Part shown: piece by piece, positions 32,842 through 41,809 of the stretch
How positions within the stretch are numbered: the stretch's first letter is position 1
Layout: the number at the start of each line of letters is the position of its first letter
Notes under the pieces: model-generated
The model's input: only the letters and a program-made list of their open reading frames with translations
The model's database searches: none
Told to the model about the DNA's origin: nothing
Made by a program: the position numbers and the translations under genes
Origin: Rhodobacterales bacterium
GTDB lineage: Bacteria > Pseudomonadota > Alphaproteobacteria > Rhizobiales > Stappiaceae
Direction: 5' to 3'
DNA length: 64,000 bases
Assembly: GCA_008107755.1 (NCBI GenBank)
Contig: VIRH01000106.1
Coordinates: forward strand, 62,001 to 126,000

Positions 32842-34038
32842 ATGATCTACAAAGTCCTTGCGGTGTTGTTCTTTGTCGTCCTTCCATCTGCAGCAAAAGC
32901 CGAGCTTAGCTACAGTCCAATGGAGGGGGACGATGGTCTGCGGATTGTCATTGTGGCTGGCTCTTTCGCTCTCACTGATGATCTTTCCGACTTCGAAAAA
33001 GTCGTTGGTTCATTTGCCCCGAAAGTGATCGGCTTCGACAGCGAAGGCGGGAACATTTTCAAGGCGATGGACCTTGGTCGACTTATCAGGCGCCACGGTC
33101 TGGCCACCATCCAAATACGCCAACTTGATTGTGCTTCCGCATGCTCCCTGGCATTCATGGGAGGAAGATCGCGCTATGCCGAACCTGGCTCCATCGGGGT
33201 GCACAAGTCATCGTTCTCGCCAACAACTCCCATCAACAAGGATGACGCCGTTTCTGCAGTTCAGGACGTCACTGCAGACATCATCGGGTATATGGTGGAG
33301 ATGGGGGTAAACCCCGCTCTCTTGCAGCTCGCCTTCAAGACTGAAGCGAATGACATCAGATATCTTTCAGGGCAGGAGATGGCTGATTATGGTGTGACCC
33401 TGTCTGAGGGGGGCACAGACACGGCCGGGTTCTCTTCGCCTTCGAGCCAACCGAAGCCGACTCTTCCTCCACCTGCCGCTTCGACAACTCCAAGGTTTGT
33501 TGAACCGGGCAGGACTTCCATCCCCGTCGCTCGCTCTGGTCGTGTCCGACACCCCAAGGGATCCGCTTTGATGAAAGCCGAACCCAAGGCGAAAGCTCAC
33601 AGCCTTCGTCGGTTTACCAACGGTGTGGCTGTGCAGATCACTGGTGAGGAGGATCGCTGGTATCGCGTGAGTGCCGCAGGTCTGACAGGGTATATGCATC
33701 ATACGTGGATACGAGTTGATCAATTCGATGCCACGCCCGGCCAGCTTCGCCTCATTCAGATCAAGAGCTTCGACAACATTCACGAAGCAGTGGGCTACGC
33801 AACTGCCAGAGACCTACCGTTGTCGGTCTACCTCGCGACAAACGGATGGTACGCCGTCACAATTGCCACGCCCTTCGACATTAAAAAGGCTCTCTATTTC
33901 ACGAAAGGGCTCAAACGGGAGGGCGCCATTCCAAGTGACAGTTTCGTCACCTTAGGGAATACCTACGTGATGAAGGTTTGTTGCGGGCCTGGTTCATCAC
34001 AGGGCGGCACTTCAAGTGCGTCAGGCTACAGTCGATAG
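32842..34038 (+). CDS. Exported ClpP-like protease-fold protein with SH3-like and SPOR-like C-terminus
   Basis: 398 residues. A Sec signal peptide (MIYKVLAVLFFVVLPSAAKA) is followed by a ClpP/crotonase-type domain (about 20-180): strand GLRIVIVAGSFAL, DSEGGNIFKAMDLGRLIRRH, and the Ser-nucleophile-like turn LDCASACSLAFMGGRSRYAE. A Pro/Ser linker (about 200-235) leads to an SH3-like segment (VAVQITGEEDRWYRVSAAGL) and a C-terminal SPOR-like region (SVYLATNGWYAVTIATPFDI). The order suggests a periplasmic peptidoglycan-associated protein; the protease activity is unproven. Codon use is less GC-rich than around it, and it sits next to tRNA-His. The ATG at 32842 is chosen over GTG 32830 for the clean signal peptide. 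Confidence 0.72.
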   Translation: MIYKVLAVLFFVVLPSAAKAELSYSPMEGDDGLRIVIVAGSFALTDDLSDFEKVVGSFAPKVIGFDSEGGNIFKAMDLGRLIRRHGLATIQIRQLDCASACSLAFMGGRSRYAEPGSIGVHKSSFSPTTPINKDDAVSAVQDVTADIIGYMVEMGVNPALLQLAFKTEANDIRYLSGQEMADYGVTLSEGGTDTAGFSSPSSQPKPTLPPPAASTTPRFVEPGRTSIPVARSGRVRHPKGSALMKAEPKAKAHSLRRFTNGVAVQITGEEDRWYRVSAAGLTGYMHHTWIRVDQFDATPGQLRLIQIKSFDNIHEAVGYATARDLPLSVYLATNGWYAVTIATPFDIKKALYFTKGLKREGAIPSDSFVTLGNTYVMKVCCGPGSSQGGTSSASGYSR

Positions 34039-34145
34039 ACAATCAGGTCATCGTCGAATCTGTCCCTCAAGCCCACCCTGGCGCAGGGGCTTTCTGCGCG
34101 GCGTGACAATGCGTGTTTCGGACCGTCGGAGGGGGAGAGAAGATT

Positions 34146-34652
34146 ATGGCAGATCGCGAATCTGGGCTCGGCAGCCGGTTGATCAGGCTTCCCGGGCAGT
34201 TGCTTCTGGCGCTCGTCAATGCGACGGCGGTGCTGGTCATTGTCGCCTGCGTTCTCGCGCTTGTGGTGCTTCATCGCATCGATACGGCCGGGCAGAGGAT
34301 CGGGGCGCATGTGACGGAGGCGGCTCTTTCGCGGCTGGAGATCACGCCGACCGAGTTCAAGGCGCGTCTCGGTGACATTGAAACCCGGCTTCGGGAGCTT
34401 TCGGCCCAGCTTTCCGATCCGTCTCGCGTCGATCACTGGCAGGTCACGGAAGAGCTGAGGACGCTCAACCGCAATCTGGAGGAAATCAGATCCGCCGCCA
34501 ACGCCCTTGGCGCTGCGGCTCCGCAGATCACGTCCACGGCCTTCGATGAGGCCGGAGACCTGCTGACGAGGCTGCTCTATTCCCTGCGCGATTGCGAGAT
34601 GCCGGCGAGTGTGACGGACGATAGCCCGGGCAGGGAAAACCCGACGTCATGA
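34146..34652 (+). CDS. Small membrane protein with coiled-coil region (hypothetical)
   Basis: 168 residues. One hydrophobic helix (about residues 18-42, LLLALVNATAVLVIVACVLA) near the N-terminus, then a helical, coiled-coil-rich region (FKARLGDIETRLRELSAQLS, EELRTLNRNLEEIRSAANAL). A GGAGGGGGAG tract precedes the ATG at 34146. No domain is recognised; it could be a membrane-anchored scaffold. It points towards the GNAT gene on the opposite strand, which ends 12 bases after this gene stops. Confidence 0.68.
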   Translation: MADRESGLGSRLIRLPGQLLLALVNATAVLVIVACVLALVVLHRIDTAGQRIGAHVTEAALSRLEITPTEFKARLGDIETRLRELSAQLSDPSRVDHWQVTEELRTLNRNLEEIRSAANALGAAAPQITSTAFDEAGDLLTRLLYSLRDCEMPASVTDDSPGRENPTS

Positions 34653-34664
34653 GGGGTGTGGCCC

Positions 34665-34973
34665 TCAGCGCTGAAAGACGTCCGACCATTCGGGATGCTT
34701 CTTGCGCTGGGCATCCACGAAGGGGCACAGCGGGACGATCTTGAAATTCTTCTCGCGTGCGTCCGCAACAATCCGGTCAACGAGCTGCTTGCCGATCCCC
34801 ATGCCGCGCATGGAATCCGGAACGCCGGTATGATCGGCAATGAAGAGCTGATCACCGGCGACCGAGAAGGTCAGCTCAGCAACCTCTTCAATGCCCTCAA
34901 GTCTTGCGACATACCGGCCCTTGGTGGCCGACTGTTCCAGCGAGATGTCGGCTGTCTTTTCCGTTTGCGTCAT
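34665..34973 (-). CDS. GNAT-fold N-acetyltransferase (YjdJ-like, COG2388)
   Basis: 102 residues, the short form of the GNAT fold. Seen: strands VARLEGIEEVAELTFSVAGD, the acetyl-CoA loop MRGMGIGKQLVDRIVADARE with the GxGxG/A pyrophosphate turn, and VPLCPFVDAQRKKHPEW with the conserved Cys of this group. Proteins of this type are thought to acetylate small amines; targets are unknown. AGGAG lies five bases before the ATG at 34973. It is a single gene. Confidence 0.85.
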   Translation of the reverse strand: MTQTEKTADISLEQSATKGRYVARLEGIEEVAELTFSVAGDQLFIADHTGVPDSMRGMGIGKQLVDRIVADAREKNFKIVPLCPFVDAQRKKHPEWSDVFQR

Positions 34974-35082
34974 GATGTCTCCTGAAGCCTTTCGCCAGTG
35001 CATCGGTTTGACCGGGCAGGGACCGGAACCGCTGCATTATCATCTGGACGCGGGCGGACGGTATTTCAAGCCGCAAAGACGG

Positions 35083-35649
35083 CTATTGAACGACCTGCGG
35101 CGGGTCGGAGCGCAACGCGTTCCGTTCGGCAAGCGCGCGGACTGACCGGGTGTCCACTTCCACAGGCCGCCCTTGCGGGTCGAAGGCTTTCTTGAACGAA
35201 AAGGCCTCGGGCGCCGGGCCGTTGTCTCCCAGCGTCTCGAACCGCGCGACGGCTTCCGCCCAGTCCGGCAGATGGTCCTGGCTTACCCACCAAAGCACGT
35301 AACCCGGATAGGAGGCGTCCTCGTTCTGAAACAGATGACCGAGACGAAGCGCCGTGCCGTGCGTGCCGCGATAGACAGCGGCCAGCGCACATTCCAGAGA
35401 CGTCCAGACGGAGATCGTCGAGGGGGCCCAGCCGTCGCCGTTGTCGGTCCAGTATTTGGGAAACACCTGCTCGCCCCAGCTCTTCGGGCCTACTTCATCC
35501 GCATAGCCGGAGCGGGCGACAAACCCTTCGGAGCGTTCGATGGCTGACATGACCGAAGGCTCCATTTCGAAAAAGGCGTCATTCACGCTGTCCTCGGCCG
35601 GCCGGCGGAACTGCCCGAATGTGTAAAGCGCAAGCCAGTGTCCTGACAT
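35083..35649 (-). CDS. DUF3291 protein
   Basis: 188 residues. The pattern HWLALYTFGQFRRPAEDSVN at the start, FPKYWTDNGDGWAPSTISVW, and HLPDWAEAVARFETLGDNGP fits DUF3291, a dimeric alpha-beta barrel family related to antibiotic-biosynthesis monooxygenase-like proteins, with no established function. The start at 35649 has AGGAG five bases upstream; a frame to 35724 exists but lacks one. Single gene, no clear partners. Confidence 0.78.
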   Translation of the reverse strand: MSGHWLALYTFGQFRRPAEDSVNDAFFEMEPSVMSAIERSEGFVARSGYADEVGPKSWGEQVFPKYWTDNGDGWAPSTISVWTSLECALAAVYRGTHGTALRLGHLFQNEDASYPGYVLWWVSQDHLPDWAEAVARFETLGDNGPAPEAFSFKKAFDPQGRPVEVDTRSVRALAERNALRSDPPQVVQ

Positions 35650-35898
35650 CGGTTCTCCTGTCGGTTCAGGAGGAAAAGAGTGCCGAGAAATCGGGGTTTC
35701 ATCAAGGCTGTGCGTTGGTGGCAAAGATGTTTTTTGTCTTTGTTATCTGGAAAAATGGCAAGGAGTCGGCTAATCGCGGGAGGACGGCCCGAAAAACATG
35801 CCTGCCGAAACGGGCCCGGACCATCGGCGCTCCGACTGCCGGTGCCCTGACTACCGGTGCCAAAACCGTCGTTGCCTGGACAAGCAAGGAATTCTAGC

Positions 35899-36726
35899 GT
35901 GGAAGATCTCAGCCTCTTATCCCTCGGCCTTCTGGCCCTTGCTCTTGTCGCCACTGGCGTCGTGGCGGGCATCATCGCCGGCCTTCTGGGCGTGGGCGGG
36001 GGCATCGTCATCGTGCCGGTGCTCTATTACATGTTCACCGCCCTGAACATCGATCCGGATGTCCTCATGCATGTGGCCGTCGGGACCTCTCTCGCCACGA
36101 TCCTTGCGACCGGCGCTTCTTCGGCCAAGGCGCATTACAATCGCGGCAGCGTCGATATGGATCTGCTGAAGCGCTGGTGGTGGGCGATCGCGATTGGCGT
36201 GGTGGCAGGGGCAACGCTCGCCGGCAACATTTCCGGCGGCGCCCTGACCCTTGTCTTCGGTATCGTCGCTATCGCCGTGTCGGCCAACATGCTGCTCCGA
36301 AAGAACGGCGCCCACCTCGCCGACAGTCTTCCCGGGACGCCTGTCAAGGAAATCCTCGGTTTCCTGATCGGTGGCATTTCCGTGATGATGGGCATCGGCG
36401 GCGGCACGCTCGGTGTGCCGACACTGACCCTATTCAATTACCCCATCCGGAAGGCGGTCGGCACGGCGGCTGCGATCGGGCTGATCATTGCGGTGCCGGG
36501 CACGCTTCTGTCGATCTATTTCGGCTGGGGCGAGGAAGGGCGGCCTCCGTTCTCTCTGGGCTATGTCAACATGATCGGCTTCCTTCTGATCATTCCCGCA
36601 TCCACGCTCGCCGCCCCTCTGGGTGCGAAGATCGCCCATGCGATCGACCCCTCGAAGCTCAAGCTGGTCTTCGCGCTCTTTCTCGGGTTCACGGGGCTTC
36701 GCATGATTTACGGCGTTTTCTTCTGA
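35899..36726 (+). CDS. Sulfite exporter TauE/SafE family protein
   Basis: 275 residues with about eight predicted helices and two repeated glycine-rich halves: GVVAGIIAGLLGVGGGIVIV near the N-terminus and GFLIGGISVMMGIGGGTLGV in the middle, the mark of the TauE/SafE (DUF81) family. It is an inner-membrane protein expected to export an organosulfur or other small anion; the substrate is open. The GTG at 35899 has AAGGA eight bases upstream. It is alone in the same orientation as azlCD but 118 bases away. Confidence 0.88.
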   Translation: MEDLSLLSLGLLALALVATGVVAGIIAGLLGVGGGIVIVPVLYYMFTALNIDPDVLMHVAVGTSLATILATGASSAKAHYNRGSVDMDLLKRWWWAIAIGVVAGATLAGNISGGALTLVFGIVAIAVSANMLLRKNGAHLADSLPGTPVKEILGFLIGGISVMMGIGGGTLGVPTLTLFNYPIRKAVGTAAAIGLIIAVPGTLLSIYFGWGEEGRPPFSLGYVNMIGFLLIIPASTLAAPLGAKIAHAIDPSKLKLVFALFLGFTGLRMIYGVFF

Positions 36727-36844
36727 TCAGGGCCGGCCGGCGATCGGCAACGAACGCTGATGAGTAAATCAACAGGTTTCATTGGTTCTTCGGTTCCGGA
36801 TCGTGGATAGTCCAGCCGAATAGCCTTACAACCCGTGGACGCAC

Positions 36845-37546
36845 ATGCTTGAAAAGAACGTCACCCTCAGCTTCAGGGGCTGCGTCCAGGGTGCTGCACT
36901 TTGCATCCCGCTTTCTCCGGGGATCATTGCGCTCGGCATGGTCTTCGGCACGGTGGCGGCCCAGAAGGGCCTGACCTTTCTGGAGGCCGTGCTGATCAAT
37001 TCACTGGTTTTTGCAGGCGCCAGCCAGTTCGTCGCCATGGAAGTCTACAACGACCCGATAACCTGGACGACGCTCATCGTCATGGTCGGCGTCACTGCGG
37101 CGGTCAACATGCGCATGCTGCTGATCGGGGCGAGCCTTCGGCCCTGGCTTGGTCAGGTACCTTCGCGGCAGACCTATCCGTCGCTCCTCTTTCTGACCGA
37201 CCTCAACTGGATCCTGGCACTCGCCCAGTACGACAAGGGCAACCGGGACTGGGGGGTATTCCTTGGCAGCGGCCTGTTCACCTGGGCCGTCTGGTCGCTT
37301 TCGGTCATTCCCGGCTATTTCGCCGGCGGTCTGATTTCCGATCCCAAGATCTTCGGGCTGGATGTCATCCTGCCGGCATTCTTCGTCGCCATGCTGGTGC
37401 CGCTTTGGCGGGGAAAACGCCAGACCGTCAGCTGGCTGGTCGCCGGGATTGTTGCCGGCGTGACCTGGTGGCTGGTCGGCGGCTACTGGAGCATCTTCAC
37501 CGGTGCAATTGCCGGGGCATTCGCGGGGGCTTATCTCGATGACTGA
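36845..37546 (+). CDS. azlC: Branched-chain amino acid exporter AzlC family
   Basis: 233 residues with about seven predicted helices. The N-terminus ALCIPLSPGIIALGMVFGTV and NSLVFAGASQFVAMEVYNDP are AzlC-family signatures (YgaZ in E. coli). The stop overlaps the start of azlD by eight bases, so the two are coupled. They form an export pair for valine-type amino acids or their analogues; the actual substrate is inferred from the family. No regulator is adjacent. Confidence 0.9.
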   Translation: MLEKNVTLSFRGCVQGAALCIPLSPGIIALGMVFGTVAAQKGLTFLEAVLINSLVFAGASQFVAMEVYNDPITWTTLIVMVGVTAAVNMRMLLIGASLRPWLGQVPSRQTYPSLLFLTDLNWILALAQYDKGNRDWGVFLGSGLFTWAVWSLSVIPGYFAGGLISDPKIFGLDVILPAFFVAMLVPLWRGKRQTVSWLVAGIVAGVTWWLVGGYWSIFTGAIAGAFAGAYLDD

Positions 37547-37865
37547 CGGGGCCTTTTCCGCTGACGGCATGTTTCTGCTCACCGTCACCTGCATGGCCCT
37601 GGTGACCTATGCACTTCGGGCCGGCGGCTACTGGGCGATGGGCCGGCTGCCGATCACACCGCGGGTGCGCCGCGGTCTCGAGGCGCTTCCCGGTGCGATT
37701 ATCGTCTCCACCGTTCTGCCCATTGTGCTCAAGGGTGGCATCACGGTCGGGCTCTGCCTCGTGGTCGCCGCGGCGGCCCAGGTCTTTCTCAGGAAAGAAT
37801 ACGTCACCGTCTTCTGCGCGGCGGCGGCGGCCGCAGCAATGCGCCAGGCGGCGGGGCTCTCGTGA
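37539..37865 (+). CDS. azlD: AzlD family protein (branched-chain amino acid export, small subunit)
   Basis: 108 residues with three or four helices: VTCMALVTYALRAGGYWAMG at the start, VRRGLEALPGAIIVSTVLPI, and YVTVFCAAAAAAAMRQAAGL. This matches YgaH/AzlD. It is read from an ATG at 37539 that lies inside the azlC reading frame; the two proteins work together in the inner membrane. The gene is convergent with the kinase-fusion gene, which ends at 37872. Confidence 0.9.
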   Translation: MTDGAFSADGMFLLTVTCMALVTYALRAGGYWAMGRLPITPRVRRGLEALPGAIIVSTVLPIVLKGGITVGLCLVVAAAAQVFLRKEYVTVFCAAAAAAAMRQAAGLS

Positions 37866-37871
37866 CGGCTG

Positions 37872-39422
37872 TCAGTCTTTCGTCAGTACCTTGAGCGCCC
37901 TGGCAGCTGTTTCCTGCGCGCTGCCACCGGCATCAACCTGCGCCCATGTCATGTCTCCGAGCTCGTAGCCAAGCTGGATGTCGATGACATCCGCGGTCGC
38001 GTCGGAGGCATCGCCCTTGCGATCCGAAACACGCGCTTTCAGAACCTCCGGCGACGCCGTCAGCCAGAGGCCGGTAAAACCGCCTTCGACGCGCGCAGCA
38101 ATGTCTTCTGCCGCAGTACGTTCGTGGGGCTTTGCAAACACCGCATCGAAAACGGCAGAATGCCCCGACGCGAGCACGCTCTGCAGGGCCTCTTCCAGAG
38201 TGCGATACACCTTGGCGGACGCTTCCGGCGAATAGGCCTCGGAAGGGGCTTTCTGCGTTTCGGGAAGATCGAGAAGTCGCTTGCGCATGACGTCGGTGCG
38301 CAGGACCCGTGCGCCGGGCGCCCGGCCGATCTCCGGCGCGATGGCATAGGAAAGCGTCGTCTTGCCGGTGCCCGACAGGCCGCCGATGGCAACGAGATGC
38401 GGACGGGATGGCGACAGAAAATCGAGCGCGAAGCGGAAATAGGTTCTGGCCTGCTCCTGCTGCTCGCGCTTGAGGTCCTCATCCGACTGGTTGAGCGCAG
38501 CGCTTGCCGCGATCTTGGAGCGGATGGCGGCACGCATCATCAGATAGAAGGGCAGGGCGGCAAGCCCCTCCGGCTGTCTGTCGATGCGGGACTTGTCGAG
38601 ATATCGGTTGAAGATCCGGTTCGCCGCCGTCAGCTGCCCCCGCTCCCAGAGGTCCATCAGCAGAAACGCGAGATCGTAGAGAATGTCGCCTGTTGCGATG
38701 GCATCGGAAAACTCGACCGCATCGAACAGGACTGGCGCGCCTTCGATCAGGGCGATGTTGCGCAGATGCGCATCGCCGTGGCAGCGCCGCACAAGGCCTT
38801 CCTCGCCGCGCCAGAGGATCAGCTCGTGCAGGGAGGCAAGCGTGGTGCGGGCGGTGTCGGTCAGATGCCGGACCTCTTCGGCCGGATAAAGGTCCGGATG
38901 TTCGTGAAAGGCCGCTTCGTTCTGCTCGACATAGGAAGACAGCTCCTCGTGAAAGCCCGCTCCCGGGCGCAGCGGTGCCACGTCATGGGCGTTCAGCATC
39001 ATGTCCGCCAGCTGTTCGCACAGAGCCGGCCCGAGCGGCCCGCGGTCCGCAACGGCATCCAGCTCGTCGGCACCGTCGAAACGGTTCATCTCCACGGCCC
39101 ACTCCACCACGTCGCCGGATCCGGCAAGCGCGATCTCTCCATTTGCTTCCCGCGTCAGCGGAACGGCTCGCAGATAGATCTGCGGCGCGTTGGGTCGGTT
39201 GAATTCGATTTCCGCCTTGCAGGCGGTCTCGCGCAGCGCGAGCGTCGAATAATCGAGAAACGGGAACCGGACGTCGCGCTTGATCTTGTACGCCTTGTTT
39301 CCGATGAGAAAGACCACATTTGCATGGGTGTCGATGCGCCGTGCATCGGCTCCGGCATGATCTTCGGCGGACAAACCCTCGAAAAACGCGAAGACGTCGG
39401 TTTGACTGGAGGGCTGATCCAT
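37872..39422 (-). CDS. APH-fold/AAA (P-loop) kinase fusion
   Basis: 516 residues. The N-terminal 330 residues contain an aminoglycoside-phosphotransferase-like kinase: the phosphate-acceptor loop RRCHGDAHLRNIALIEGAPV with the catalytic Asp, and LFDAVEFSDAIATGDILYDL. The C-terminal part is a zeta-toxin/APS-kinase-like P-loop domain with Walker A GGLSGTGKTTLS and an RTDVMRKRLL substrate segment. Fusions of this kind are widespread in proteobacteria and remain uncharacterised. The ATG at 39422 has AAGGACC about nine bases upstream. It is convergent with azlD, six bases away. Confidence 0.8.
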   Translation of the reverse strand: MDQPSSQTDVFAFFEGLSAEDHAGADARRIDTHANVVFLIGNKAYKIKRDVRFPFLDYSTLALRETACKAEIEFNRPNAPQIYLRAVPLTREANGEIALAGSGDVVEWAVEMNRFDGADELDAVADRGPLGPALCEQLADMMLNAHDVAPLRPGAGFHEELSSYVEQNEAAFHEHPDLYPAEEVRHLTDTARTTLASLHELILWRGEEGLVRRCHGDAHLRNIALIEGAPVLFDAVEFSDAIATGDILYDLAFLLMDLWERGQLTAANRIFNRYLDKSRIDRQPEGLAALPFYLMMRAAIRSKIAASAALNQSDEDLKREQQEQARTYFRFALDFLSPSRPHLVAIGGLSGTGKTTLSYAIAPEIGRAPGARVLRTDVMRKRLLDLPETQKAPSEAYSPEASAKVYRTLEEALQSVLASGHSAVFDAVFAKPHERTAAEDIAARVEGGFTGLWLTASPEVLKARVSDRKGDASDATADVIDIQLGYELGDMTWAQVDAGGSAQETAARALKVLTKD

Positions 39423-39558
39423 GAAAGGTCCTTCCGTTGGCGCCGTGAGTGCGCAGAGCAAGTTTGCCCTGTCAGCCTAACGGGCAGATTGATCCTGCTC
39501 AATGTGGGTGAGCCATGATTGGCACAAATTGATATCGATAGAGAACCTGGAGGATTCC

Positions 39559-39939
39559 ATGAGCGATTACCCGGCTTTGAAAAAGATCAGGCTGAACCTG
39601 GCCCGGACGAACGACTTTCCGCAAGGCTCGGCGCAGCATGGTTACGAGTTCACCGCACCGCTGGACGAAAGCGGCCATATCGACGCCGGCTTGTGGAAGA
39701 CGGAGCGCGAGCATTGCCGCGTCCGCCGGTTCTGGGGCGACGAGGAAGAGGAAATCGGCCACCTGATCCATCGTCCCGGCGGCTCCTGGGCCTTCCACTA
39801 TGATATCGACGGCGATGACGACGACGAAGCCGGCTACCGCTTCGGCGCTCATGCCTTCAACCCGGGCGAATACGTCTCGATCAAGGATGAGGACGGCGAC
39901 CTGCACACATTTCAGGTCGTGACCGTTCAGCCGGTCTGA
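39559..39939 (+). CDS. Conserved alphaproteobacterial hypothetical protein
   Basis: 126 residues, acidic. It opens with YPALKKIRLNLARTNDFPQG and contains an EEEEIGHLIHRPGG segment and a DGDDDDEAGYRFGAHAF stretch. I think similar small proteins occur across the order, but there is no known domain or role. GGAGG lies before the ATG. A strong terminator follows, so it is an independent transcription unit. Confidence 0.7.
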   Translation: MSDYPALKKIRLNLARTNDFPQGSAQHGYEFTAPLDESGHIDAGLWKTEREHCRVRRFWGDEEEEIGHLIHRPGGSWAFHYDIDGDDDDEAGYRFGAHAFNPGEYVSIKDEDGDLHTFQVVTVQPV

Positions 39940-39964
39940 GACAGGACGACCTCGACGCGATTTG

Positions 39965-39993
39965 AAAGGGCATCGGGCAACCGATGCCTTTTT
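39965..39993 (+). terminator. Rho-independent terminator after the hypothetical at 39559
   Basis: GGCATCGG/CCGATGCC stem with GCAA loop, extended by A-T pairs, ending in TTTTTC, 26 bases after the stop. Confidence 0.85.
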
Positions 39994-40049
39994 CATGACG
40001 GTGGGCAGGTCGATCGCGACAGGGGCAGTTGTTCCAAACCGGAATGATC

Positions 40050-40063
40050 TTATTGCGAAATAA
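40050..40063. promoter_or_regulatory. Inverted repeat TTATT-GCGA-AATAA upstream of the ThDP enzyme
   Basis: A perfect 5-base inverted repeat in an AT-rich tract about 80 bases before the next start codon. It may be a regulator site (Lrp/LysR-sized). TATAGAAT at about 40102-40110 could be its -10 element. No identity can be given. Confidence 0.35.
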
Positions 40064-40141
40064 TCTGATTTCTGGCTCTGACGGCTCATTGTTTCTTACG
40101 CTATAGAATGATGATCGATCATGGAGCAGCAGGAACGGGAA

Positions 40142-41809
40142 ATGGAACAGAAGACCGGCGGCCAATTGTTGGTGGAAGCGCTTGAGCGCCATGGCGCGGA
40201 GCGGGTGTTTTGTGTGCCGGGGGAAAGCTACCTCGCTGTTCTCGACGCACTCCACGATGCGTCCGTTCCCGTGACGGTCTGCCGGCAGGAAGGCGGTGCC
40301 GCGATGATGGCGGACGCCTATGGCAAGCTGACCGGCAAGCCGGGCATCTGCATGGTCACGCGCGGACCGGGGGCCACAAACGCCTCCGCTGGTGTCCATG
40401 TGGCCGCTCAGGATTCCACGCCGATGATCCTTTTCATCGGTCAGATCGAGCGCGGCATGCGCGAGCGGGAAGCCTTTCAGGAAGTCGATTATCGTCAGAT
40501 GTTCGGCGGCATTGCCAAATGGGTAGCCGAAATCGATCACGCCGACCGGGTGCCGGAATTCATTTCCCGCGCCTGGCACGTCGCGACCTCCGGCCGGCCC
40601 GGTCCGGTCGTGCTGGCGCTGCCGGAAGACATGCTGGTCGAAACCGCCGATGCGCCGCAGCCGCCCGCCTGGACGCAAGTCGAGACGCATCCGGGACTGA
40701 CGCAGATGGCCGATCTGCAGAAGCGGCTCTGGGCTGCCGAACGCCCCATCGCGATCCTCGGCGGTGGCCGCTGGTCGGCGGAGGCCGTCGCCGGCTTCAC
40801 CCGCTTTGCCGAGCGGTTCGACCTTCCGGTCGCCTGCTCCTTCCGGCGGCAGATGCTGTTTGACAACCTCCATCCCAATTACGCTGGCGACGTCGGCATC
40901 GGCATCAACCCGAAACTGCTGGCACGCGTGAAGGCGTCGGACCTGATCCTGCTGGTCGGTGGGCGCCTTTCCGAAATGCCGAGCCAGTCCTATTCACTCC
41001 TGGACATTCCGTCGCCCTCTCAGCAGCTCGTCCATATCCACCCGGATGCGGAAGAACTCGGCCGCGTCTATCGCCCGGATCTGGCGATCCATGCCAGCCC
41101 CACCGCCTTTTGCAAGGCGGTCGAGGGGCTGCAGCCGCCCAACGAGACCAAGGGCGCGGGCGAAGCCGAAAAGGCGCATCGCGATTATCTCGACTGGTCA
41201 GGTGCACGACCTGAAATTCCGGGAAATCTGCAGATGTCCGGCGTCATGGACTGGCTGGAAGCCAACCTGCCGGAAGACACTGTCTGCACCAATGGCGCCG
41301 GCAATTATGCGACCTGGCTGCACCGGTTTCATCGCTTCCGCCGCTACGGCACGCAGGCTGCGCCGACCTCCGGCTCGATGGGCTATGGTCTTCCGGCCGC
41401 CGTATCAGCCAAACTGACATTTCCGGACCGTGAAGTCGTCTGCTTTGCCGGGGATGGCTGTTTGCAGATGACCATGCAGGAATTCGGGACCGCCTGTCAG
41501 GAAGGTGCGAACATCATCGTTCTGGTGATCGACAACGGCATGTATGGCACCATCCGCATGCATCAGGAGCGCACGTATCCCGGCCGTCCGTCGGCAACGC
41601 AACTGGTCAATCCTGATTTTGCGGCTCTGGCCAGAAGCTACGGGGCCTTTGGCGAGACCGTCGAGCGAACGGAAGACTTCGGTCCCGCCTTCGAGCGCGC
41701 CCGCGCTTCGGGCACCCCGGCAATCCTGCATCTGAAGCTCGATCCGGAAGCAATCACCCCAGCGGCTTCTCTCAGCCAGATCCGGTCCGCGGCGCAGAAG
41801 AAGGGCTGA
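40142..41809 (+). CDS. Thiamine-diphosphate enzyme, acetolactate synthase-like
   Basis: 555 residues in the usual three-domain order: PYR domain with the catalytic Glu in VFCVPGESYLAVLDALHDAS, a central domain, and a PP domain with the GDG motif (CFAGDGCLQMTMQEFGTACQ) and NNG-type metal loop (VIDNGMYGTIRMHQE). It lacks a small regulatory subunit and does not cluster with ilv genes, so it is an acetolactate-synthase-like ThDP enzyme (for example oxalyl-CoA or sulfoacetaldehyde-type) of unknown substrate. The ATG at 40142 has AGGA seven bases upstream, better than 40121. Confidence 0.85.
   Translation: MEQKTGGQLLVEALERHGAERVFCVPGESYLAVLDALHDASVPVTVCRQEGGAAMMADAYGKLTGKPGICMVTRGPGATNASAGVHVAAQDSTPMILFIGQIERGMREREAFQEVDYRQMFGGIAKWVAEIDHADRVPEFISRAWHVATSGRPGPVVLALPEDMLVETADAPQPPAWTQVETHPGLTQMADLQKRLWAAERPIAILGGGRWSAEAVAGFTRFAERFDLPVACSFRRQMLFDNLHPNYAGDVGIGINPKLLARVKASDLILLVGGRLSEMPSQSYSLLDIPSPSQQLVHIHPDAEELGRVYRPDLAIHASPTAFCKAVEGLQPPNETKGAGEAEKAHRDYLDWSGARPEIPGNLQMSGVMDWLEANLPEDTVCTNGAGNYATWLHRFHRFRRYGTQAAPTSGSMGYGLPAAVSAKLTFPDREVVCFAGDGCLQMTMQEFGTACQEGANIIVLVIDNGMYGTIRMHQERTYPGRPSATQLVNPDFAALARSYGAFGETVERTEDFGPAFERARASGTPAILHLKLDPEAITPAASLSQIRSAAQKKG

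Noticed and set aside
32457-34060. Genomic island integrated at tRNA-His
   Set aside because: No integrase gene and no second copy of the tRNA 3' end were found nearby, so only a composition anomaly is reported.
35651-35897. Plus-strand 92-codon frame before the TauE gene
   Set aside because: No ribosome binding site, mixed composition, and it overlaps the leader of TauE; nothing supports a protein.
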